60,683 nucleotides of DNA from Slackia sp. (GTDB lineage: Bacteria > Actinomycetota > Coriobacteriia > Coriobacteriales > Eggerthellaceae): positions 1-60,683 of the forward strand of contig JAUNDR010000006.1 of assembly GCA_030525985.1 (NCBI GenBank), in the 5' to 3' direction. This document shows positions 15,966 through 24,456 of the stretch, one piece after another. Position 1 is the stretch's first letter, and each line of letters starts with the position of its first letter. The notes beneath the pieces are model-generated. The model saw only the letters and a list, made by a program, of their open reading frames with translations. It searched no databases and was not told the DNA's origin. The position numbers were made by a program, and so were the translations under genes.

Positions 15966-17246
15966 TTAATGGACCGAGCAAGACAGGCACGGATCGTATG
16001 CACGCACGAGCTTTTCGACCTCCAGGCGAATAGCGTCTTCCGAAGCGCCTTGCGTGGAAAGCTTTTCGGCAACCTGGCGGACATTTTTCTCCGTGTCGCT
16101 CAAGTTGTGCACCGTAGGCGTTATGATGCTCGCCTTCAACACACGGCCCTCGTCGTCGAATTCCACATCGTGCACGAGCGTGCCGCGCGGAGCCTCCGTC
16201 ATGCCGACGCCGCGACCGGCACGCGGCACGACCGACACAGGGGCGCTCGATCCTTGCATTTCGGCAAGTTCGCGCAGCATGGCCTCGCAGCGTACGCACA
16301 CATCGACCAGCTCGACCGCCTGCGCCACGTTGTTGCGATACGGATTGAGCGCGGGGGGCCGCAGCCCCGCTTTCGCCGCCGCCAAGCGCGCTTCGCGCGT
16401 CAGTTCGTTCCAGCTCGTGTTGATACGGGCAAGCGCACTTGCCGCGAAGCTCTGCGCCGTATCGGCACGGCGGGAAAAGTATGCCGCCGAGTGATTGACC
16501 GTATACTCCTCGATATAACGACGATAATCGCGCGCGGCGAACTGCAAGCCGTCCTTCGCAAAGCGAGGACTGCCCGACACCACGGCATAATGTCCTTCTT
16601 CGTGCAGGGCCATGAAATCGCCCGTCGAATCGATGTCAGGAACGGGGAAAGCCGCGAACACGTCGACGATATGCTCGACGAACGGGCGCATGGCGGCAAG
16701 CTTGTCGGCAAGCTCGAGATATTCGGCGCTCGTTATCTCATGGGTGAAGCCGCCCGGCACCGCCGTGATCGGATGGATGGAGCGCCCTCCAATTTTCGTG
16801 CACAGCTCGTTGCCGAGCGCCTTGACGGCCAGACCCCCCTTGAAAAGCTCCGGGTCCTTATCCGCCACGGGAAAAAGGCTTTCTTCGCCGAGGAAGTCGG
16901 GGGCGGCGAACACGAACAGATGAGCCGCGTGGTTTTGCAGATAGCTGCCATACACCAAAAGCTCGCGCAGCATCTTCGTGCGCGCGCTGACCTCCACGCC
17001 GAAAGCGTCCTCGATCGCCATGAGATCGGTGACCACGTGGCTCGACGAGCAGATGCCGCAGATACGCGAGGCGATGTAGCTCACCTTGTCGAAGGGACGC
17101 CCCGCCACCATGGACTCAAACAAACGAGCCGGCTCGACGATATTCATGCGCACGTCGCGCACGACGCCGTCTTCGATCACGACATGCACATTGCCGTGGC
17201 CTTCGACACGGGCGATATGGTGCATGGAAAGGGTCGTGCGCGTCAT
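15966..17246 (-). CDS. hydA: [NiFe] hydrogenase large subunit (sulfhydrogenase alpha)
   Basis: 426 residues. The nickel ligands are RICGICSSSH (Cys63, Cys66) and DPCLSCSVH (Cys420, Cys423). The second motif is the last thing in the protein: a TAA follows the His. Most large subunits carry a C-terminal peptide that a protease removes after this His; it is absent here, as in HoxC/HupV sensor hydrogenases. The ATG at 17246 directly follows the hydD stop, with GGAGGA inside the hydD end. Gene order hydB-hydG-hydD-hydA is that of group 3b NAD(P)-linked sulfhydrogenases, which exchange electrons among H2, NAD(P)H and sulfur. No maturation (hyp) genes are in the window. Confidence 0.93.
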   Translation of the reverse strand: MTRTTLSMHHIARVEGHGNVHVVIEDGVVRDVRMNIVEPARLFESMVAGRPFDKVSYIASRICGICSSSHVVTDLMAIEDAFGVEVSARTKMLRELLVYGSYLQNHAAHLFVFAAPDFLGEESLFPVADKDPELFKGGLAVKALGNELCTKIGGRSIHPITAVPGGFTHEITSAEYLELADKLAAMRPFVEHIVDVFAAFPVPDIDSTGDFMALHEEGHYAVVSGSPRFAKDGLQFAARDYRRYIEEYTVNHSAAYFSRRADTAQSFAASALARINTSWNELTREARLAAAKAGLRPPALNPYRNNVAQAVELVDVCVRCEAMLRELAEMQGSSAPVSVVPRAGRGVGMTEAPRGTLVHDVEFDDEGRVLKASIITPTVHNLSDTEKNVRQVAEKLSTQGASEDAIRLEVEKLVRAYDPCLSCSVH

Positions 17247-18029
17247 TTAATCCTCCTTGCGCAGCATCGGGCTTGTCTGGTTGAACAATTCGAGAGAAGC
17301 GTCGAAATCGGCGACGCTCATACCCATCGAGGCCGCCATGGCGCGCGCCGCAGGAAGATTGGCATGAGGAGAAAGCCCTCGGCAACCGTTGCATTCCCTT
17401 CCGAGATTCACGCATTTCGCACCGCAGCCGGCGAGCGTGACCAGGCCCAGGCATTGTTTGCCCTCGCGCCAGAAGCAACCGCTTTCATTGCGCTTGCAGC
17501 TGCCGCACAGCGTATCGGAAAGCACGAGCGTATTGCTGCCGTATAAAGCACGTTCGAGCACCGCCACGAAATCCGCCGTGTCGATCGGGCACGAACGCAC
17601 TTCGAAATCGACCTCGATGACCGACGAGACGCTTTGCGGGGCGATCATGCGCCCGCAGGCTTCGGGCGCCTCTCCCCCGTAAACGCTCTCGCGGCCCGCC
17701 TGCACATCGGCCGCCGCCATGCCGGGAATGCCGCCCGTCACCGCGCATGCACCGATGGCGATCACCTTATCGGCGCGGCTGCGCCACATCTCCACGCAAC
17801 GGCGGCTTTCCTCGGTGGTCACCGCCCCCTCGATCACGACGACGTCGACATCGCCCGCGGGCTCGGGCGCGCTCGAGGCAAGCTGCCAATACTGCACATC
17901 GATCTGCCCGAGCACATCGAGCAGATGGGCTTCGTCATTGGTGATTTGCAATTGGCAGCCGAAACAGCTTGCCAAACCCACGATAACCACGCGAGGGCGC
18001 GCGGAAACTCCGTTATTCGCGCATGCCAT
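17247..18029 (-). CDS. hydD: [NiFe] hydrogenase small subunit (sulfhydrogenase delta)
   Basis: 260 residues from the ATG at 18029, one nucleotide after the hydG stop. The proximal iron-sulfur ligands are SCFGCQ (Cys22, Cys25), GACAVTGG (Cys95) and SCP (Cys147). The C-terminal part has more cysteines (CGSCKRN, GCFWREGKQC, CGAKC, CNGC) for further clusters. There is no twin-arginine signal, so the enzyme is cytoplasmic, as expected for group 3b. It couples the large subunit to the HydB/HydG electron chain. Confidence 0.92.
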   Translation of the reverse strand: MACANNGVSARPRVVIVGLASCFGCQLQITNDEAHLLDVLGQIDVQYWQLASSAPEPAGDVDVVVIEGAVTTEESRRCVEMWRSRADKVIAIGACAVTGGIPGMAAADVQAGRESVYGGEAPEACGRMIAPQSVSSVIEVDFEVRSCPIDTADFVAVLERALYGSNTLVLSDTLCGSCKRNESGCFWREGKQCLGLVTLAGCGAKCVNLGRECNGCRGLSPHANLPAARAMAASMGMSVADFDASLELFNQTSPMLRKED

Positions 18030-18030
18030 A

Positions 18031-18945
18031 CTACATCGACCCCTGGATGTTCTTCGCTTCCCAATAATTGAATACCGGCCCATCGATGCAGACATACTGA
18101 TGGCCTACCTGGCAATGTCCGCATTTGCCCATGCCGCATTTCATATGCCGCTCGAAGCTCATATAAATCCGGTCGTACGGAATGCCCTTCTTGCGCATCT
18201 CCTTCACGACGAAGCGATACATCACCGGCGGACCGCACAGCACGCCGAAGGTGTTTTCGGCATCCACCTCGAGATTCTCAAAAGGCTTGGTAACGAGCCC
18301 GACCTCGCCGTCCCAGCCCTCTTCGTAGTTGTCGACGGTCAGATGAAGGTCGAAATCGTTGCGATGCTTCCACATCTCGAACTGATGACGGAACATCACC
18401 TCGCGCGGATTCTTCGAACCGTAGATGATGGTGACCTTACCGAAAGCATGGCGCTCATCGTGGATATAGTTGATCAGCGACTTCAACGGCGCGATGCCCA
18501 GGCCGCCCGCTACGAGCAGAATGTCGTGGCCTTTCATCTCCTCGAAGGGGAAGCCACGTCCGAACGGTCCGCGGATACCGACCACATCGCCGCATTGCAT
18601 GGTGTGCAAAACCTCGGTGAAACGGCCCGCGCGCCGCACGCACAGCTCGATGAACCCCTGCTTGGAAGGGGCCGACGAAATGGAGATGGGCGCTTCGCCC
18701 ACGCCGAAGATGGATAGCTCGACGAACTGCCCCGGCGCCTGATGGAAGGCCGACCGGATGCGTTCGTCTATCAAACGGAACTCGAAAAGCTTTTCCGTCG
18801 CGGTCAAATCGGTGATCGAAGTGATACGCGCCGGCCAAGGACGGTATGGGTTTTCCGCCATCAGATCGGCGCCTGTTTTCACGTAATCGGCGCTTCCGAG
18901 CGGAGAAACCTGCACCGAAATCGTATGCGCATGGCTATTCGGCAT
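18031..18945 (-). CDS. hydG: FAD/NAD(P)-binding sulfhydrogenase subunit gamma
   Basis: 304 residues of the ferredoxin-NADP reductase fold, like HydG and dihydroorotate dehydrogenase PyrK. FAD site: PGQFVELSIFG with EAPISISS. NAD(P) site: ILLVAGGLGIAPLKSLI. A [2Fe-2S] motif C-x4-C-x2-C-x7-C is at Cys270, 275, 278 and 286. The ATG at 18945 follows AAAGGAGCCGGCG and overlaps the hydB stop by 11 nt, so the genes are coupled. It is the diaphorase side of the hydrogenase. Confidence 0.92.
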   Translation of the reverse strand: MPNSHAHTISVQVSPLGSADYVKTGADLMAENPYRPWPARITSITDLTATEKLFEFRLIDERIRSAFHQAPGQFVELSIFGVGEAPISISSAPSKQGFIELCVRRAGRFTEVLHTMQCGDVVGIRGPFGRGFPFEEMKGHDILLVAGGLGIAPLKSLINYIHDERHAFGKVTIIYGSKNPREVMFRHQFEMWKHRNDFDLHLTVDNYEEGWDGEVGLVTKPFENLEVDAENTFGVLCGPPVMYRFVVKEMRKKGIPYDRIYMSFERHMKCGMGKCGHCQVGHQYVCIDGPVFNYWEAKNIQGSM

Positions 18946-19999
18946 CGCCGGCTCCTTTCGTCGTCACGGCAGACGAACGCGTCTTCTCGGCGAAGAATTT
19001 GAATACTTCGATGGGATTGATATTCGTCTTGCAGGCATGCACGCAGCGGCCGCAGCCGACGCACAGCATGCTGCCGTGAGTAACCTTGAAGCCGTTGAGC
19101 TTGTGGTACATACGATGACGCACGCGACCGCGCTCGTCGGCGCGGAAATTATGCCCGCCCGCCACCTGGGCGAATTCGGGGCTCGTGCAGCTATCCCACG
19201 TGCGCACGCGCTCGCCGGTCTTGGCGTCGGGCGCCAGAATATCTTTGATATCGAAGCACATGCAGGTCGGACATACGGCGGCACAGGCCGTGCAATTCAG
19301 GCACCGCGAGCCGATTTCGGCCCAGAACGGATCGGAATGATACGTGTCCATCAGCATGGCGATATCTTGCACATGAGGAATGGATTCGTCGAAGGCGGCC
19401 GTGCGGCGATGCGTTGCCGCAGCGAATGCGGCACGGTCGTCGTCGGTCGCTTCGCGCAGATGGGTGCTTTCCTCGAGTATCTCTGCAGCAGCCACCGAGG
19501 AAATGGACACCCAGTAGCGATCGCCGAGATCTTGAAGGAACAAATCGTAGCCGCGCGGAGCCTCGTCCGAATCGACCCGATGGCAAAAACAGCTCGCCGT
19601 AGGAGTGCACCCCACGCCCACGATCATCGTGGCTTCGCGGCGGGCGCGATAATACGGGTCGCAATAGCGGGAATCGAGAAATACCGCATCAAGACGTTCG
19701 ATGGCGTTCAAGTCGCACGGATGGACGCCGAAAAGCACGCGGGGCTTCACATCCAGCTCGAAATCGACCACATCGTTTTGTGCCACATCGAACTTGAAAA
19801 GAGTCTCCTCGGAAGGGAGGAAATATTTTTTCGGAGACGCCATCGTGGTGGGGTAATCGAGCACCACGGCGTCGGGATCTTCTATCACATCGAAAATGTA
19901 GCCCTGGCCGTGTGCGACCGGGGCTACAAGTTCGTATGAATCCATGAAGGCTCGGATCAGCGACGGAAGATCATCGGCATCGATGACACGGTAGAGCAC
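18935..19999 (-). CDS. hydB: Iron-sulfur sulfhydrogenase subunit beta
   Basis: 354 residues. Two [4Fe-4S] motifs of the bacterial ferredoxin type: Cys233/236/239/243 (CLNCTACAAVCP) and Cys313/316/319/323 (CVGCGRCVHACK). GVHPCDLNAIERLD is the HydB/AsrA family mark. The start is GTG at 19999, behind a strong GGAGGAGGAG; the next ATG is inside the conserved part. It links the small subunit clusters to HydG. First gene of the operon, 63 nt after ndk, with no terminator visible between them, so the two may be co-transcribed. Confidence 0.9.
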   Translation of the reverse strand: MLYRVIDADDLPSLIRAFMDSYELVAPVAHGQGYIFDVIEDPDAVVLDYPTTMASPKKYFLPSEETLFKFDVAQNDVVDFELDVKPRVLFGVHPCDLNAIERLDAVFLDSRYCDPYYRARREATMIVGVGCTPTASCFCHRVDSDEAPRGYDLFLQDLGDRYWVSISSVAAAEILEESTHLREATDDDRAAFAAATHRRTAAFDESIPHVQDIAMLMDTYHSDPFWAEIGSRCLNCTACAAVCPTCMCFDIKDILAPDAKTGERVRTWDSCTSPEFAQVAGGHNFRADERGRVRHRMYHKLNGFKVTHGSMLCVGCGRCVHACKTNINPIEVFKFFAEKTRSSAVTTKGAGDAE

Positions 20000-20062
20000 G
20001 CGCTCCTCCTCCTTTGCAGGGACAATCGATGGATCCGATACAAGCGCCGCTTCGTCGATGCG

Positions 20063-20470
20063 TTACGCACCGAAGAACACGCCGATCTCGCGCTCGGCGG
20101 ACTCGGGGGAATCGGAGCCATGGATGACATTTTCGTCCATGATAAGACCGAAATCGCCACGAATCGTGCCAGGGGCTGCTTCTGCGGGGTTGGTGGCGCC
20201 CATGAGCGTGCGCATCTTCTTCACGGCGCCTTCGCCGGAAACGACCATCTTGACGACAGGGCCGCTCGTGATGTACTCGATCAGGCCGTTGTAGAAGGGC
20301 TTGCCCTCATGCTCGGCGTAATTGGCGGCAGCCTGCTCAGGGGTGACCATGCCGAGCTCCATGCGCTCGATGGTCAGGCCGGAACGCTCGATGCGCGCGA
20401 TGATTTCGCCCATGTGGCGATTGCGCACCGCGTCGGGCTTGAGCATGGAATAAGTCTTCTCGATTGCCAT
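20063..20470 (-). CDS. ndk: Nucleoside diphosphate kinase
   Basis: 135 residues, the normal Ndk length. The phosphate-accepting His117 is in NVIHGSDSPESA. The N-terminus EKTYSMLKPDAVRN and NPAEAAPGTIRGDFG are diagnostic. It balances NTP pools by moving the gamma phosphate from ATP. The ATG follows GAAAGGAAATCAAA. It lies between a terminator and the hydrogenase operon. Confidence 0.97.
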   Translation of the reverse strand: MAIEKTYSMLKPDAVRNRHMGEIIARIERSGLTIERMELGMVTPEQAAANYAEHEGKPFYNGLIEYITSGPVVKMVVSGEGAVKKMRTLMGATNPAEAAPGTIRGDFGLIMDENVIHGSDSPESAEREIGVFFGA

Positions 20471-20524
20471 TTTGATTTCCTTTCTTCGAATCCGCCTGAT
20501 GGCGGCTTGAAAACCTGAAACGAA

Positions 20525-20549
20525 AAAACGCGCCGCGACAGGCGGCGCG
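20525..20549 (-). terminator. Intrinsic terminator of the TPR gene
   Basis: CGCGCCGC (20529-20536) and GCGGCGCG (20542-20549) form a stem with a 5-nt loop; on the minus strand TTTTTT follows. It is directly after the TPR gene stop. Confidence 0.85.
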
Positions 20550-20554
20550 CGGAA

Positions 20555-21934
20555 TTATTGCTGCGAAGGGAACGACATCTCGATGCCGGAAACCTTCCAC
20601 CCCAGAAGATCGCGCACCATCTGCACTTCGTAGTCGACATCGCCGCCTTCGGCGGTTTTGGCCGATACGTGCACGGTGGAGGCGGACATGCTCTTGTCCA
20701 CGCCGTCGATCGTGATGTTGGCATCCTGCACGACGCCGCGCATGGCGGCCTCGATATTGTCTTCGCCCATGCTCTCGACGAAATACTGGGATGCATTCGC
20801 CGTGTCGGAGAACAGGCCCTTAGCGACCGTTTCCTGCGACGGGTAGCCGTAGCCCTGGGTGTAAAGGAACACGCAGCCCGCCGCTGCGATCAGCAGCAAC
20901 GTGAAGAACACCACGAGGATCTTCAGTCCTACGTTGCGGCGCTTGCGATCCTGCTTCGCGATGCCTTTGGAATAACGCACCAGCTCTTCGTCGGTTGCGT
21001 TGAAGAAGCGCTCATCGCCCGAGGCGTAATCGTCGGGAACGTTGTAGCCGTAAGCTTCGACGGGATAATACTGAGGATCACTGTAGACGTCGAACGCCTG
21101 GGTGGGCTGGTCGTAGGCGGATGCCTCCTGCGCAAGAGGAGCGCCGTCCGCCGCCACGTCGAGACCCGACATGTCGTTTTCGGGCTCGTCGACCACGATG
21201 GGCTTCATGGCCGCCGTGCCGGTGGCGACCGCCTGGGCGGCGCGACCGTAATCGACGCTTGCGGAATCGCTCAAGAAATAGGTCTTATCGGCAAGCGCCT
21301 GCTCGAAGGCATTCATAGCCTGCTGCATCTGGCCGCATGCCACATACGCCTGACCGAGGTTGGCATACATCTTATTGCGCGTGGCGGCGTCCATGTCGAA
21401 CTGCAGGGCGCTCTCGTAAGATTGCACCGCATCGGCGGGACGGCCCAACGCCATGAAGCATACGCCCAGATTGAGCAGCGCCTTCGTGCGGTCGGGGTTG
21501 TTCACGTCGAGAGCGGCCTCGCGAAACGCCACGCCCGCCTCGGCGTTTTTGCCCAGTTTGAGCAAAGCGTTGCCCAAACCGAGATACGCCTTGTAAGACG
21601 CATCGTATTTGGCGTCGGAAACGGCGATTTCGAAATGCGAGACGGCGTTCTCGTAATCATGGAGAAACGCATAGGCCTTTGCCAAATTGCAGTTGACGGC
21701 GCCGCAGGCGTCGTAGGCGGTATCGGCCGTGGCCTGCGTATAGGCATGAATGGCCTGCTCGAAATCCTTCAACTGCAAAAAGCAGTTGCCGATCTGGTGA
21801 TAGATGTAGCCCGAATCGCCCGGATTCGCCACGGCGGCGGGGTCGGCCAGGCACTGGTTGAACAGCTCGAGCGCGGTTTGGAAATCGCGGGCCTGGTAGG
21901 CGGCGCGTGCCTGGGCGATAGTTTGATTATCCAT
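20555..21934 (-). CDS. TPR-repeat membrane protein of unknown function
   Basis: 459 residues in three parts. Residues 1-230 are tetratricopeptide repeats (YIYHQIGNCFLQLKDFEQAI, ALLNLGVCFMALGRPADAV, YANLGQAYVACGQMQQAMNA). An acidic, Tyr- and Ala-rich linker follows to about 330. Then a basic KQDRKRR precedes a single membrane helix (335-359). The last 100 residues would lie outside and look like a small alpha+beta domain ending in DLLGWKVSGIEMSFPSQ, reminiscent of lumazine-like or DUF4878-type lipoprotein domains but not assignable. The TPR part is on the cytoplasmic side by the positive-inside rule, so it could dock a partner to the membrane. There is no clear functional link to neighbouring ndk or cyclophilin. 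Confidence 0.75.
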   Translation of the reverse strand: MDNQTIAQARAAYQARDFQTALELFNQCLADPAAVANPGDSGYIYHQIGNCFLQLKDFEQAIHAYTQATADTAYDACGAVNCNLAKAYAFLHDYENAVSHFEIAVSDAKYDASYKAYLGLGNALLKLGKNAEAGVAFREAALDVNNPDRTKALLNLGVCFMALGRPADAVQSYESALQFDMDAATRNKMYANLGQAYVACGQMQQAMNAFEQALADKTYFLSDSASVDYGRAAQAVATGTAAMKPIVVDEPENDMSGLDVAADGAPLAQEASAYDQPTQAFDVYSDPQYYPVEAYGYNVPDDYASGDERFFNATDEELVRYSKGIAKQDRKRRNVGLKILVVFFTLLLIAAAGCVFLYTQGYGYPSQETVAKGLFSDTANASQYFVESMGEDNIEAAMRGVVQDANITIDGVDKSMSASTVHVSAKTAEGGDVDYEVQMVRDLLGWKVSGIEMSFPSQQ

Positions 21935-21991
21935 GAGTTTCTTCCTTCGATTCGCGCGCAGCGGAATGCATATGCGTCAAACGTAGGTCGG

Positions 21992-22528
21992 TTAGTCGGC
22001 GTTCTCGATTTCGACGGTCTCGATCACATCGCCGACGCGCAGCGCGGCGATGACGTCTTTGCCCTCGATGGTCTGACCGAAAACGGTGTAGCCGGAATCG
22101 AGATTATGCTGGGGGCCGAGGCACAGGTAGAACTGCGAACCCGCGGAATCGGGGTTCTGGGAGCGGGCCATGGCGAGCGCGCCGTCTTCATGAGAGTTGT
22201 TCGGATTCGTGCTGAACTCCTCTTTGATGGTGTAGCCGGGGCCGCCCGTGCCCAGACCTGCCCACGGATTGCCTGCAGCAGCCTTGACCTGCTCGGAATC
22301 AAGATCGCGCGTGTTGGGGCAGCCGCCCTGGATCACGAAGCCGGGAACATGGCGGTGGAACTTCAGGTTGTCATAGAAGCCCTTGCGCGCAAGCTCGACG
22401 AAATTGCCCACGTGGATAGGTGCATCGGCACCCGCGAGCTGGACGCGGATAGCGCCCTTCGAAGTCTTGATGACGGCGATTTCGTTTCCGTTCGGCTGAT
22501 ATTCGGGGGTGTACATAGCCATGCCCAT
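21992..22528 (-). CDS. Cyclophilin-type peptidyl-prolyl cis-trans isomerase
   Basis: 178 residues from the ATG at 22528, behind AAAAGGAGCGC. Cyclophilin fold with KFHRHVPGFVIQGGCP, GALAMARSQNPDSAGSQFYL and YTVFGQTIEGKDVI. The catalytic Arg is in FHR and the Gln in GSQFY. No signal peptide, so it acts in the cytoplasm. It catalyses proline isomerisation during folding. Two nearby ATGs (codons 3 and 5) are alternative starts. Confidence 0.93.
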   Translation of the reverse strand: MGMAMYTPEYQPNGNEIAVIKTSKGAIRVQLAGADAPIHVGNFVELARKGFYDNLKFHRHVPGFVIQGGCPNTRDLDSEQVKAAAGNPWAGLGTGGPGYTIKEEFSTNPNNSHEDGALAMARSQNPDSAGSQFYLCLGPQHNLDSGYTVFGQTIEGKDVIAALRVGDVIETVEIENAD

Positions 22529-22605
22529 GCGCTCCTTTTCCTGTGCATACCCGTGAAAGACCTGCATCAAGGCCGCATGCGCGGCATGCATTTTCTTCAA
22601 ATACT

Positions 22606-22627
22606 GCTGGTGCCCCCTATAGGATTC
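22606..22627. repeat. Direct repeat of the tRNA-Arg 3' end (upstream copy)
   Basis: These 22 nt are identical to 22773-22794, which covers the CCA end, acceptor arm and part of the T arm of tRNA-Arg(CCG). The copies are 167 bp apart. This is the structure left when an element integrates into a tRNA 3' end, but the interval is too short for a functional element. Confidence 0.7.
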
Positions 22628-22686
22628 CCGCGATCGCTTGCGCAATCGCTCTCCCGCTTCGGCTCAAGCCTCCGCGACGTTTTCCC

Positions 22687-22711
22687 GAAAACAGTCCGCC
22701 GGACTGTTTTC
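22687..22711. repeat. 11-bp perfect inverted repeat inside the tRNA duplication
   Basis: GAAAACAGTCC (22687-22697), GCC, GGACTGTTTTC (22701-22711), bracketed by a second pair CGTTTTCC (22678-22685) / GGAAAACG (22717-22724). It could be a terminator for tRNA-Arg or a relic of the element that made the duplication. Confidence 0.5.
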
Positions 22712-22774
22712 TCAACGGAAAACGACCTCATCGGTTCGAACCCTATAGGGCACCGGATTCATCGAACCGAAAGC

Positions 22775-22850
22775 TGGTGCCCCCTATAGGATTCGAACCT
22801 ACGGCTTTCTGCTCCGGAGGCAGACGCTCTATCCCCTGAGCTAAGGGGGC
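22775..22850 (-). tRNA. tRNA-Arg(CCG)
   Basis: A 76-nt cloverleaf with CCA encoded. The acceptor stem is GCCCCCT/AGGGGGC, the D-stem GCTC/GAGC, the anticodon loop CTCCGGA (anticodon CCG) and the T-loop TTCGAAT. A perfect TATAAT lies about 16 nt upstream on the minus strand (22871-22866). Confidence 0.95.
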
Positions 22851-22853
22851 ACA

Positions 22854-22877
22854 TTAGCGTTCGGAATTATACGCTAA
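22854..22877. promoter_or_regulatory. Divergent promoter zone with TTAGCGT-N10-ACGCTAA
   Basis: A 7-bp inverted repeat spans the tRNA-Arg -10 box (TATAAT on the minus strand, 22866-22871). It lies only 29 bp before the rlmD start codon, so it could act on both directions. Confidence 0.4.
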
Positions 22878-22905
22878 AATGTGCGGACGCGAGAAAAGAG
22901 GACGC

Positions 22906-24231
22906 ATGCATGAAGAAATAACCATAGAACGCCTTTCTTACGGCGATGCGGCGATCGGACACACCGCCCAGGGAAAAACCGTCTTCGTCGACGGCGGATG
23001 CCCGGGCGATGTCGCCTCCGTCGAAATAACCGCAGACAAGGGGACGTATTTCGAAGGACGCGCCGTCGATATCGTCACCCCGTCTTGCGCCCGCGTGACC
23101 CCCGCGTGCCCCTATGCGGCCGAATGCGGAGGTTGCGGATGGCAGCATATCGCTTACGACAAGCAGCTCGAAGCGAAGCGTGAGAACGTGATCTCCCAAC
23201 TCGCCCGCACGGGCGGCTTCGGAGACGAAAAGGCGCGCGCCCTCGTCGGCGACACGGTTCCGTCGAAACGACAGATGGGCTATCGCAACAAGCTCGAGTT
23301 CGGTTGCGCGCGCGATGCGCGCGGAGGCTTCGTCACCGGCCCTTATCGCAAGCACACCAACGACATTCTGCCGGTCGATTCCTGCCCGCTCGCGCATAAG
23401 GCGATCGAGCGTGCGCCGAAAGCCGTGCGCGGCGCCCTGCGCTACCTTAGCGGCAGCAACGACCTGGGAATCTATCGCGTCGGTGTGCGCCATTCGCTGC
23501 GCACCAAGGCGCTCGAGGTGGCGCTGTGGACCAATACGGGGGCGTTTCCCCGTGCCGCTGTGGCGAAAACGCTTTCGCAAGCCGTCAAAGCCACGAGCAT
23601 CGTACGCGTCATGACCGACGACCGCGGCAAAGCCCGCAAGCTCAAAGGCGTCGAAGTGCTTGCCGGCAAAGGTTTTTGGACCGAAGACGTCTGCGGCGAA
23701 AGCTTCAAGGTGAGCGCACCGTCATTTTTCCAGGTGAATACCGCCCAAGCCGAACATCTCGTCGAACTGGCGCTTGAAGGGCTCGAGCTTTCCGACGACG
23801 CCGTGGTGGCGGATCTGTACTGCGGCGTGGGCACGTTCACGCTTCCTTTGGCACGCGCAAGCGACGTGGTATTCGCCGTGGAAAGCTACGGCAGCAGCGT
23901 GCGCGACCTGCGACGCGTCAGCGAAGAGGCAGGATTCGACAACATCGAGGTCATCGGCGGCGATGCGGCGCGCGAGCTTCCCGAGCTCGGCGAGCTCGAC
24001 GCCCTCGTGGTCGATCCGCCGCGCGCGGGCCTCGCCGCAGAAATCATCGGCAGCATCGCCGAAGCGAACCCGCGTCGCGTGGCATATATCAGCTGCAACC
24101 CCTCTACCTGGGCGCGCGACGTCGCGCGTCTCGAGCAAGCAGGATACGATCTTGTACGCGCTACGCCCGTGGACATGTTCCCGCAGACCTACCACACCGA
24201 GGTGGTGTCGATCTTCCAAAGGCGCTCATAG
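22906..24231 (+). CDS. rlmD: RlmD/TrmA-type 23S rRNA (uracil-5-)-methyltransferase
   Basis: 441 residues from the ATG at 22906, which follows AAAAGAGGACGC; an ATG nine codons upstream has no ribosome site. Order: N-terminal TRAM-like RNA-binding domain (VDGGCPGDVASVEI), iron-sulfur ligands CPYAAECGGCGW (Cys68, 74, 77) with a fourth at DSCPL, SAM motif VADLYCGVGTFTLPLA, DPPRAGL, and nucleophile Cys in YISCNPSTWARDV. The enzyme transfers methyl from SAM to C5 of a uridine in 23S rRNA. Whether it modifies U1939, U747 or both (as RlmCD does) cannot be told from sequence alone. Confidence 0.9.
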   Translation: MHEEITIERLSYGDAAIGHTAQGKTVFVDGGCPGDVASVEITADKGTYFEGRAVDIVTPSCARVTPACPYAAECGGCGWQHIAYDKQLEAKRENVISQLARTGGFGDEKARALVGDTVPSKRQMGYRNKLEFGCARDARGGFVTGPYRKHTNDILPVDSCPLAHKAIERAPKAVRGALRYLSGSNDLGIYRVGVRHSLRTKALEVALWTNTGAFPRAAVAKTLSQAVKATSIVRVMTDDRGKARKLKGVEVLAGKGFWTEDVCGESFKVSAPSFFQVNTAQAEHLVELALEGLELSDDAVVADLYCGVGTFTLPLARASDVVFAVESYGSSVRDLRRVSEEAGFDNIEVIGGDAARELPELGELDALVVDPPRAGLAAEIIGSIAEANPRRVAYISCNPSTWARDVARLEQAGYDLVRATPVDMFPQTYHTEVVSIFQRRS

Positions 24232-24456
24232 CGCAGACTGCCGAAGGGCTGGCGCGACGATACGCCGGTCCTTCTTTTGCAAAGCGCGGCATCGGCAAGA
24301 ACCTAGCACACCGATCGCACGGAACGCCCATTCCGTCGTATCGCATTCGATGCGATCGCCATATTCGCGATTGCACGCAAGGCGTATACTGAAAGCATGA
24401 GAACCTCGCAAGGAGCGACCCGCCGATAGCGGATCGCACACACAAAGGAGGATATG
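24232..24456. other. Promoter region of the universal stress gene
   Basis: 225 bp without a gene. TATACT at 24385-24390 is a good -10 box, about 65 nt before the start codon, with a poor -35. No terminator for rlmD is obvious. Confidence 0.35.

Noticed and set aside
15818..16084. 88-codon minus frame at the end of hydA that might be a hydrogenase C-terminal tail or protease
   Set aside because: It is in another frame from hydA, runs through the terminator, and lacks HycI-type motifs.
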